Shown here in pieces: positions 1 through 6,700 of a stretch of DNA of 7,494 nt (the first letter of the stretch is position 1; each line of letters opens with the position of its first letter). Origin of the DNA: Candidatus Poseidoniaceae archaeon (GTDB lineage Archaea > Thermoplasmatota > Poseidoniia > Poseidoniales > Poseidoniaceae); contig DUHJ01000169.1 in NCBI GenBank assembly GCA_013330925.1, positions 1 to 7,494 of the forward strand, read 5' to 3'. The position numbers were made by a program, and so were the translations under genes. Under the pieces are notes generated by a model that did not search any database, was not told the DNA's origin, and saw only the letters and a list, made by a program, of their open reading frames with translations.

Positions 1-1310
1 GGCAGGTGCTCTTGCAAGGACAGGTCGGCGCTCAGAAGGTAGTGAACTTTGACGGCGGCCGTGTCCGCATGGCAGGTCAACCCGTGGCCAAGGAGGTCGA
101 GGCCTTGCTGTTCCCTGCCTTTGGCGTAGACGTTCATGTCCACGGGCCCCTCGAGGCATTGGGTGGTGATGATCAACGGCAATTTCCGGTTTGAGGCCCG
201 CATCAGGGCTTTCCACATGTCCTTGTTTTCAGGCGCATCACCCTCAGGATCGCTCATCGGTACGTGGCCAAGTCCCGTGCCGTGAATGATGATGGCCGCG
301 GGGCCGGTCGCAGCCAGCGCTTCGATGTGCTCGGCCCTCAGCCACGCGTTGGCGGTCAGCTGGGGGAGGTTGAGGTCGGTGCGGTAGGTTCCGGGTGATT
401 CGGCCAGCGGTCGGCCTTCATCCGCCTCAATTGCCTTTGCATAGCCTTCGTTCAGGCTGTGTTGGCATCCTGCATGGCTGACCTCGATGTGGGCCAAGAC
501 CGCGGCGTTCAGCGCCCTGAAGGCGTCCCTTCGGGTCGAGTGCATCTTTCGTGCGGCCACGCCAGGAAGCACCGCGCACGTGCCGTCATCGGATGCGGCG
601 TGCATCACGACCACGGTGGCGTCTCCCATGCCGCCGCTTGGTCGTGGGCCGTGTGCGGCCCAATGGACGGCGGCGATGAGGTTCTCGGCGGCGTCACTGG
701 AGCCCCTGTCGGAGGATCGCTGGGATCCGACGAACACGATGGGACCGGCTGGGCGCGTGCCCTGACCCGCGAAGGAAAAGGCGAGGGCTGCAGCAGAATG
801 GTGCAGGGTGTCCGTGCCGTGGGTCACGACCACGCCCCTTGCACCGTTGGCAAAGGCCTCCGCGCATGCAGCGGCCATCTTGTTCCAATGCTGAGGCCGC
901 AGGTCATCGGAGAACATGTTCCCGAGTTTCGTTGTGCTCAAGCGGGCCATTCCGGCCAATTCGGGGACGTTTGAACGCAATTCTTCTGGCTCAAACGAGG
1001 CGGTGACCGCGCCGGTCGTGTAGTCCACCTTGGAGGCGATGGTGCCACCGGTATGGATCACGTGCACCGAAGGCAGGTCCGATTCTTCGGCCGGCGGCGA
1101 AGGTGCGTCGGTCGAGGCAGGTGCAGCGGTGGTTTCGAGCACGTCGAGGTTGAGGATGCGATCGTTGCGATGGCTGACGTTGTAGCCGTTGATCAGTTTC
1201 AACGTGAGGTGCTTTGGGGCGGCCGGTGGAAGGACCCTCCCCTCGAGGACGGTCGTCCCGCCTTCGGTGTCCAATTCGACGCGCACTCGGTCCCCCGGGG
1301 TGGCTTCCAT
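1..1310 (-). CDS. gatD: Glu-tRNA(Gln) amidotransferase subunit D (partial, C-terminus off the left edge)
   Basis: Asparaginase-like subunit of the archaeal GatDE complex. It hydrolyses glutamine (or asparagine) to release ammonia, which GatE uses to turn Glu-tRNA(Gln) into Gln-tRNA(Gln) in the cytoplasm. Seen: 436 codons with no stop. Residues 6-58 form the small N-terminal GatD domain (GDRVRVEL, then LKLINGYNV). A proline/alanine/serine linker follows at about 60-80. The asparaginase core starts with HTGGTIASK (86-94), then THGTDTL (163-169), GSQRSSDRGSSD (195-206) and ARKMHS (253-258). By alignment with type II asparaginases the catalytic residues are T90, T166, D167 and K255, all present. 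Near the end, CLEGPVDMNVYAKGR matches the GatD-specific C-terminal region and separates it from plain asparaginases. The family is about 435-440 residues, so only a short tail should be missing. The start is the ATG at 1308-1310, the only in-frame ATG before the tRNA; no clear Shine-Dalgarno precedes it. gatE is not in the window. Confidence 0.95.
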   Translation of the reverse strand, partial: MEATPGDRVRVELDTEGGTTVLEGRVLPPAAPKHLTLKLINGYNVSHRNDRILNLDVLETTAAPASTDAPSPPAEESDLPSVHVIHTGGTIASKVDYTTGAVTASFEPEELRSNVPELAGMARLSTTKLGNMFSDDLRPQHWNKMAAACAEAFANGARGVVVTHGTDTLHHSAAALAFSFAGQGTRPAGPIVFVGSQRSSDRGSSDAAENLIAAVHWAAHGPRPSGGMGDATVVVMHAASDDGTCAVLPGVAARKMHSTRRDAFRALNAAVLAHIEVSHAGCQHSLNEGYAKAIEADEGRPLAESPGTYRTDLNLPQLTANAWLRAEHIEALAATGPAAIIIHGTGLGHVPMSDPEGDAPENKDMWKALMRASNRKLPLIITTQCLEGPVDMNVYAKGREQQGLDLLGHGLTCHADTAAVKVHYLLSADLSLQEHL

Positions 1311-1350
1311 GGTCCGGGGGTGAGGTCCACGTCCATGAAGCGCTCGCTTG

Positions 1351-1463
1351 TGGTGCCGGGAGCGGGGCTCGAACCCGCGACCTTCGGATGTCTCAGACAT
1401 CGACGGTTAGTCCGCTCATAGTGTCCTATGAGTCCGACGCGCCACCAACTACGCCACCCCGGC
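1351..1463 (-). tRNA. tRNA-Met (CAT), elongator type, with a 37-nt intron at 37/38
   Basis: Read on the minus strand, the acceptor stem GCCGGGG (1457-1463) pairs with TCCCGGC, followed by A73 and an encoded CCA (1351-1353). The D stem is GCGT/GCGC, with loop AGTTGGTG. The anticodon stem TCGGA pairs perfectly with TCCGA. The spliced loop is CTCATAA with anticodon CAT at 1428-1430. The variable loop is AGGTC, and the T arm is GCGGG-TTCGAGC-CCCGC. Removing the intron gives 76 nt including CCA. The acceptor and anticodon stems lack initiator features (no run of three G-C pairs next to the anticodon loop). Introns at this position are common in archaeal elongator tRNA-Met. A lysidine/agmatidine-type tRNA-Ile with CAT anticodon is the main alternative, judged less likely. 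It lies 40 bases upstream of gatD on the same strand, so co-transcription is possible. Confidence 0.95.
1390..1426 (-). other. Archaeal tRNA intron with bulge-helix-bulge splice motif
   Basis: The 37-nt intron sits between A37 and A38. The precursor forms a textbook bulge-helix-bulge. The central 4-bp helix is CTCA (nt 32-35) with TGAG near the intron 3' end. The 5' bulge is TA|G and the 3' bulge is AC|A, with each cut after the second bulge nucleotide. An inner helix GACA/TGTC lies within the intron and the anticodon stem forms the outer helix. This is the substrate of the archaeal tRNA-splicing endonuclease (EndA). Exon ends and intron length were derived directly from these pairings. Confidence 0.92.
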
Positions 1464-1481
1464 CTGACTGCCGCTGCGACA

Positions 1482-1504
1482 TTCCGTTCTTCAAATCAAC
1501 GGAA
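1482..1504. repeat. Perfect 7-bp inverted repeat in the tRNA-Met/membrane-protein intergenic region
   Basis: TTCCGTT (1482-1488) and AACGGAA (1498-1504) are exact reverse complements separated by 9 A/T-rich bases. It lies 18 bases upstream of the tRNA on the minus strand and 56 bases upstream of the membrane-protein start on the plus strand. It could be an operator, or a hairpin in a precursor. The A/T-rich spacer (CTTCAAATC) is also the only stretch here that could hold a weak TATA element for the tRNA. Function unknown. Confidence 0.45.
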
Positions 1505-1560
1505 CGCCCATGCGCGGTTCGGACCGGTCCCTTCATGGGTCGCCCGTGCTGCCCGGGGGC

Positions 1561-2439
1561 ATGGTCGACCTTCAAACGGCGATGGCCGCAGCCGCGGCCG
1601 ACCGTCAGAAGCGCCTCGACAAGACCGATGCTGAGCGCAAGAAGCGCCGCTCAGGCGCCGATCTTGGAATCGAGCGTTTCGATCCCGTCAAGCACGTGGC
1701 CAAAGAGAAGGCCGAGACCGCCTCGATGTGGTTCGTGCTCGCTTACGCCGTTGTGGTCGCGCTGCTCAACCGTCACATGCTGATGGGATGGGTCGGTCCA
1801 GGAGACGGCTTTCTCTTGTGGTTCCTGCCGATTGCCATGCTCATCTTCCTGCCCCGTCTTCACCGCCTTGTGATGCCAGAGGGCTTTGTTGAGCACTACA
1901 CTTCAGGGACCTGGGTCAAGGCAGGTTTCCTGCACACGTTCACCTTCCTCGCCATCTCTTTCCTGTTGGTGAATCCGCCGTTCGGAGACGTCACGGCCGC
2001 TTCGCTCGACGGCGATTGGGAGATTGCGGTCATGTCTGAGGACGGGGAGTTGACCCTCGCCAGCGCTTCAGGCGATGTGATGGACATGGACGGCGAAGGC
2101 TTCGCGTGGTCGACCGAAGACGGCACGCTTCACGGGGACGCTTGGCTCATGTTCACGCTGACCGACAACCACGAGGTCAGTGAAAACAACGTGGAGGTTC
2201 GTCTTTCCAGCAACGCCGATCCCTCGGGTTCGGTGTTGCTTCCTGTGGACACCGTGCCTTCGGCCTTTGCCAACCTCAGCCAATCTGATGCCGACCACCG
2301 ATGGTTCCTTGTGCCGCTTGGCGCGGACCTCGTCGAAGGCCGCTGGACGATCACCGTGGACATTGAAGAACAGGGCTCACCGTGGGTGAACACCCGCGTT
2401 TATGCGTGGCACTTGGACGTCATCGACGAACGGGCCTGA
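1561..2439 (+). CDS. Unrecognised membrane protein, three helices plus acidic extracellular domain
   Basis: A 292-residue protein I cannot assign to a family. Seen: a charged N-terminal region (1-55) rich in K, R, A and D with helix or coiled-coil character. Hydrophobic segments follow at about 55-71, 84-98 and 119-137. Residues 141-292 form a soluble, acidic, beta-looking domain (DGDWEIAV, WLMFTLTDN, RWTITVDIEE). The K/R-rich N-terminus and the RLHRL loop between helices 2 and 3 place the N-terminus inside, and so the C-terminal domain outside, by the positive-inside rule. The C-terminal domain resembles a ligand- or protein-binding beta sandwich, but this is inference. I chose the ATG at 1561 because coding-like codon use begins there. 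An in-frame ATG at 1510 would add 17 residues (GSPVLPGG type) that look non-coding, and no ribosome binding site decides between them. The stop directly abuts the stop of the convergent small ORF. Confidence 0.8.
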   Translation: MVDLQTAMAAAAADRQKRLDKTDAERKKRRSGADLGIERFDPVKHVAKEKAETASMWFVLAYAVVVALLNRHMLMGWVGPGDGFLLWFLPIAMLIFLPRLHRLVMPEGFVEHYTSGTWVKAGFLHTFTFLAISFLLVNPPFGDVTAASLDGDWEIAVMSEDGELTLASASGDVMDMDGEGFAWSTEDGTLHGDAWLMFTLTDNHEVSENNVEVRLSSNADPSGSVLLPVDTVPSAFANLSQSDADHRWFLVPLGADLVEGRWTITVDIEEQGSPWVNTRVYAWHLDVIDERA

Positions 2440-2676
2440 TCACCATGCGACGTCCGGATGGGCGCGAACGATGGCCTTGAGCAGGTCGTCAACCCGCGAG
2501 ACGTCCCGACGGATTTGGGTCTTCTTGGCGATGGAGCGGTGGCGCCACGCCCGGACCAAAGGAGCAGCCACGGTCCAGCAGAGGAGTTCGGCAAGCATGG
2601 TTTGCGCGTTCATGCACGGCGATGCGCATGGGGTCCACCTTTGGCTCGGTGGGGGTTCGCTGAAAGTGAACGTCAC
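2440..2676 (-). CDS. Small hypothetical protein overlapping the rfcS stop
   Basis: A small ORF of 78 codons if begun at the GTG at 2674-2676, whose GTGA overlaps the rfcS TGA and would allow translational coupling. A 57-residue version could begin at the ATG at 2611-2613 (MNAQTMLAELL). The later part looks genuinely coding: third positions are mostly G/C and it ends in a plausible amphipathic helix (VDDLLKAIVRAHPDV). It has a short hydrophobic stretch (LAELLCWTVAAPLV) followed by a basic region (RAWRHRSIAKK), which could make it a small membrane-associated or nucleic-acid-binding protein. The first 21 residues of the long version (SEPPPSQRWTPC) are less convincing. No homologue is recognised. 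The exact abutment of its stop with the convergent gene's stop argues that the frame is real. A third-frame start at 2627-2629 lies near an AGGTGG (2635-2640) but has poorer codon use. Confidence 0.5.
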   Translation of the reverse strand: MTFTFSEPPPSQRWTPCASPCMNAQTMLAELLCWTVAAPLVRAWRHRSIAKKTQIRRDVSRVDDLLKAIVRAHPDVAW

Positions 2677-3629
2677 GCGTCCAATTCGTTCACCAATCGT
2701 GCGGTGAGTGCGTCGAGTTGGACGGTTTCGCTGCCGCCTTCCACGAGGCGGAATTCAACGTCCGCCATCCGCTCAGTGAGCCGAAGTTTGGCCGGTTCGT
2801 CAAGGAAATCCGCAGCGTAGAGGTTGCGATGCAATTGCGCCACAAAGTCCGTTCCGGCGAGGCCATAGCGGTCCAAGAGTTCACGCAGGCGGCGCCGTGC
2901 GGCGTGGAACCCGTCCTCCTTGCAGGCCATCAGGTAGGCATGGAGGGCTTCAGGAGGCGCCGTGGCCGAGGTTTCGTAGATGAGGCCTCGGTCGATGGTT
3001 CGGTCCAAAGCCGCCGCCACCTGCAACGTGGTGAGGGCCTTTCGAAGGTCACCTTGGGCGATTCGCGTGATGGCTTCCACCGCATCGTCCACGATCTCAA
3101 GGTGTTCAGAGGCCGCCACCTTGGCCACCTGATCTTGGACTTCAGCATCGGGGAGCGGACGGAAGCGGAACACCGCACACCGCGACTGGATCGGTTCGAT
3201 GATCTTCGACGAATAATTGCACGAGAGGATGAACCGGCACGTCTCCGCAAACTGTTCCATGATCCTTCGCAGTGCTCCTTGTGCGTCGTTGGTCAAAGCG
3301 TCAGCTTCGTCGAGGAAGATGACCTTGAACGGAGCATCGCCGTAAGGCGTGGTCCGCGCGAATTGCTTGACCTTGCTGCGGATGCTCTCCAGTTTTCGTT
3401 CGTCGGAGGCGTTCATTTCGAGCAGGTTTCGTCGAAACTCTTCACCGAAGACGTCCATGGCGAGCGCCATGGCCGCCGTCGTCTTTCCTGTCCCGGGCGG
3501 GCCGGCAAAGAGGAGGTGAGGGAATTCTCCTTTTGAGGCGTAGACGCCGAGGCGTTCCACCACGGAACGCTGGCCTCGGATGTCGGTCACCGTCCGTGGA
3601 CGGTGCTTTTCCACCCAGAGTTCCGACAT
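2673..3629 (-). CDS. rfcS: Replication factor C small subunit (clamp loader ATPase)
   Basis: Small subunit of the archaeal clamp loader. With RfcL it uses ATP to open the PCNA ring and load it on primer-template junctions during replication and repair. Seen in 318 residues: the N-terminal WVEKHRP (5-11), Walker A GPPGTGKT (43-50), Walker B FLDEAD (105-110), sensor 1 ILSCN (134-138), the SRC arginine-finger motif (149-151), sensor 2 GDLRKA (193-198), and a C-terminal helical collar domain from about 225 on. Length and motif order match the family, and no intein interrupts the gene although archaeal rfcS genes sometimes carry them. The frame is open further upstream, but the ATG at 3627-3629 gives the family N-terminus and has a strong GGAGGTGG eight bases before it. 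The gene is divergent from the giant surface-protein gene, and a small ORF follows with a GTGA overlap. Confidence 0.97.
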   Translation of the reverse strand: MSELWVEKHRPRTVTDIRGQRSVVERLGVYASKGEFPHLLFAGPPGTGKTTAAMALAMDVFGEEFRRNLLEMNASDERKLESIRSKVKQFARTTPYGDAPFKVIFLDEADALTNDAQGALRRIMEQFAETCRFILSCNYSSKIIEPIQSRCAVFRFRPLPDAEVQDQVAKVAASEHLEIVDDAVEAITRIAQGDLRKALTTLQVAAALDRTIDRGLIYETSATAPPEALHAYLMACKEDGFHAARRRLRELLDRYGLAGTDFVAQLHRNLYAADFLDEPAKLRLTERMADVEFRLVEGGSETVQLDALTARLVNELDA

Positions 3630-3637
3630 GGATGTGA

Positions 3638-3645
3638 CCACCTCC
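3638..3645 (-). promoter_or_regulatory. Shine-Dalgarno site of rfcS
   Basis: On the minus strand GGAGGTGG lies 8 bases before the ATG of rfcS, a near-perfect anti-16S match. It fixes the start at 3629 over the longer open frame that would run into the divergent gene. Confidence 0.85.
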
Positions 3646-3700
3646 GTCGAGCGCCCATGAACCTTCGCTCGTTCGAAAAGGGACCTTGGCGGGCAAGTGG

Positions 3701-3708
3701 CTATAAGC
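3701..3708 (+). promoter_or_regulatory. TATA-like box for the giant surface-protein gene
   Basis: CTATAAGC sits about 31 bases from the ATG at 3736, preceded by a purine-rich AAGTGG that could serve as BRE. With usual archaeal spacing (about 26 bases from TATA centre to transcription start) the transcript would begin near 3731. The mRNA would then be leaderless or nearly so. No Shine-Dalgarno is seen before this ATG, which agrees. Confidence 0.55.
3701..3708 (-). promoter_or_regulatory. TATA-like box reading toward rfcS
   Basis: The same element reads GCTTATAG on the minus strand. Usual spacing would put transcription start near 3678, leaving a leader of about 50 bases that carries the rfcS Shine-Dalgarno. 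It is the only A/T-rich promoter-like element in the 106-base divergent region, so it may serve both genes; this is inference. Confidence 0.4.
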
Positions 3709-3735
3709 ATCCAAATCCTCAGAAAAGTGAGTTCC

Positions 3736-6700
3736 ATGACGTCCGCATCCGCCCCACGACGAACTCCCCTTGTTCTGACCCTCGTCATGCTCTTCCTCAT
3801 CGCCGACGTTGGCGTCCCGATGATGAGCAACAACGCCATTCTTGACGATGCTCCGACCGTCTTCCGCGCCACCGCGCAACTCTCACCCGTTCAGGACGTG
3901 GGAATCCTCTCCACGGCGACCTCCTCCTCGGAAGGTTCGGATTCGGCCGAGGTCGGCGATCTCGGTGCCAGCGGTGAAGGGCGACTTTTGTTGGAGTTCG
4001 ACCTCGGCCTGACCTCCACCTCAACGGTGGAATCGGCCACGTTGGACCTCGAGTGTGCGAGCGTCGCCTCCATGCCTGACGACACCGCCTTCCACGCCGC
4101 TCGCGTCCACGCCTCATGGAACGCGTCCGATGCCACCTGGGCCATGTCCACTGCATTGACCAGTTGGAGCCTCATCGGCGTGGATGACGTCGGCACGGAC
4201 CGAGGCGTGTGGGAGCCCCCCTTCCTTGCCAGCACCAACGGGACCTTCTCGCTGAACGTGACGGCCCTCGCCCAGCAAGCTGCGGCAGAATCGAGCAACC
4301 TCTCGTTGGTCATCGCCGCCACGGGTGACGCTTACGAATGCCAGCTTTCTGAAGCTGTGGCGACGGTTGCTCGACCCTTGCTCACCGTGGTCTCCACGTC
4401 AACGGCCACCACGGCGGGCGGTTCCATCACGCCGACCATGCCCGACAACGGCACGGCGCTGATGACCTCGGATTTCATCCTCCAAGCGGACACCACGCCA
4501 AGCCTGACGTGGTCTGCCGCCAGCAGCAACATGGTCCAAGCCCAGTTTTCCTTGGTCTCTGATTGGCTGGTCAGCGCAGGGTCTGACCGCGCGTTCAACG
4601 CCCTGAACGACGCCAGTTTGTTCACTGGAGGTGCTGCAGGTGGTGAGGTTGAACTCCCCTCGAGCGTTGCGTTCGACAACGGCACCGAAGTGCACTGGCG
4701 AGCACGTGCCATGGACGCCAACGGCGTGTACGGCGCATGGGAGAGCGGGAACGTCCTGCTTCCCAACCTCGACGTCACCGACAACGGTGACGGAACGGCC
4801 ACGATGGCCCTGACGGACCTTGGCTTGTCGTCGTCCTTCATCGAAGACGCCGGCGTTTCTGAGGTCTCCAAGAACAGCGCCTTCGGGGCCGGACAAACCT
4901 TCGACGTATCGATGACCAGCAGCAAGGAGACCTTCAGTCACCTTCGCTTCCAGATGCACCAAATCGGGCTTGCCAGCAACGCCAGCATCGTCGACGCATC
5001 GCTCGACCTCACGGTGGATTCCGCCAGCGGATCGCCGCTGGTGTCCATTCACCCGACCGGCTCCCAGACGTGGGTCGAAGATGAGATCACGTGGAACCGA
5101 GCGACCTCCTCTCAAACCTGGACCTCCGGTGGACGCTCTACGGCAGGTGCCGCGGCGGATGCCGTTGAGATGGCCTCGACGGACACGAGTTTGACGCTCA
5201 ACCTCACGACGTCCATGCAGGCATGGGTGAGCAGCGCTTCGAACGATGCCGCGACCTTCCTCTTGACCGCACGCGGCCTTCACGAAGGGTTCACCGCTGG
5301 GGACATGGCAACCTTCCACGCTCACGAGGCGTCCAGCAACAGCGACCGTCCTTCCCTTTCCATCACCTACCGTTGGACCAACGGTGCAGCACCTTCGCCG
5401 CCAAGCCTCGATGCGCCGAGCGCAGGTACTGCGGTGTGGAACCTCAGCGGCCACAACCTCAGCGGCAACACGACGCCAGATTTGATCTGGACGCCGCTGT
5501 CCGGCCACGATTTCCTCTTCGAGATGGCCGAGGATTCTGAATTCCGCACCAAGGTGATCGTCGCTGACACGCGCTCCTCCTCGACCTTCTCCTCCACGTC
5601 CACGGGGTACACGCCCTCGGGCGTCGACAGCCTCGACAAAGGCATGGGCTACCATTGGCGCATGGCCTCGGTCGATGCGGACGATCGGGTGGGCGCGTGG
5701 GCCACCTCCTCGTTCGTGGTCAGTGATTTGACCTCTGAATGGCTTGGTGGCGACCGCTACGAACTCCGTCTCAGCCACGGCAACGGAACTTCCGACGGCC
5801 GGATGCCATCATGCATGGACACCTACGTGGACTCTTCATCTCCTTCGGACAACTACGACGGTGACGAAGAAATGCTGATCGCCCTTGACAGCAACGCACG
5901 CCAGACCATCTTGGTCGGATGCGATCTGAGGAGCCATCTGCTGCCCTCGGGCTACGCGGTCCAGAGCGCGAACCTTACCCTTGAACTGTCCACGCCACCG
6001 GGGGCTTCTCCTGTCATCGGGGCCTTTGAGAGCCGCCAACACAACTGGACGGAGTCCGGTGCGACTTGGGCCACCTACGACGGAACGAACGCCTGGGGCA
6101 CCAGCGGTGCCCGTGGTTGGGAGCGAGGCTCGCTCCTGACGTCCACCACCCTCGATTCCTCCTACGGCAGTGGGGATCGTGTGAACTGGAACGTGACACA
6201 AGCCGTTCAGTCCGCCATGCGTGAGGGCCGCTCTGCTGACTTCCTGCTGGACATCGTGTCCACGCCCACCAGCGTCTCAAAGTACGCATTGCTCTATGGA
6301 AACAGCGCGTCAGCCAACGACCGTGCGGAGATGACCATCGTTTACGTGCCCGGCTCTGATGCGGTTCCCACGGAGCCGGTGCCTTCCAGCCCGGCCAACG
6401 GCTCGTGGGCCGTGCTGCCCGGGCTCAACCCTGCAGGCGACACCACCCCGTTGCTGAACTGGACCTATGCTGGAGGGTTGACGATCGGCGGATGGGCCCT
6501 TCAGCTCGACACCTCGCAGGACTTCAACACCGCCGAGATGCGCTACCTCTCGTCCTTCAACGACCAAGGATTCGACGCCACCAACCTGACCTACGAACCC
6601 CAACAGACGTTGAACGATGGAACGACCTGGTATTGGCGCGTCCGTGCCATTTCCGCCACCAACCAACTCGGAAACTGGTCGAACACCAACCACTTCCTGC

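Noticed and set aside
459..974. Plus-strand open frame of 171 codons
   Set aside because: It is antisense to gatD, whose catalytic motifs are encoded on the other strand here. The His/Gly/Cys-rich product looks non-coding.
1311..1336. Alternative gatD start at the ATG at 1334-1336
   Set aside because: It is out of frame with gatD and its product bears no similarity to the GatD N-terminal domain.
2718..3536. Plus-strand open frame of 272 codons opposite rfcS
   Set aside because: It is antisense to a gene with every RFC motif intact, and its translation has no family features.
3630..3872. N-terminal extension of rfcS by 81 codons
   Set aside because: It would overlap the divergent surface-protein gene and its signal peptide, it lacks RFC similarity, and the strong Shine-Dalgarno sits before the 3629 start.
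5391..5490. Clustered NLSGHNLSGNTT as a possible CRISPR-like or short tandem DNA repeat
   Set aside because: Only two imperfect copies of a short coding motif are present; it is a glycosylation-rich linker between domains, not a DNA repeat array.
4399..5778. Long open frame of 459 codons on the minus strand within the giant gene
   Set aside because: Its product is a low-complexity, R/G/V-rich chain with no recognisable domain. The plus-strand frame is continuous and carries clear domain repeats. It is a high-G+C antisense shadow.
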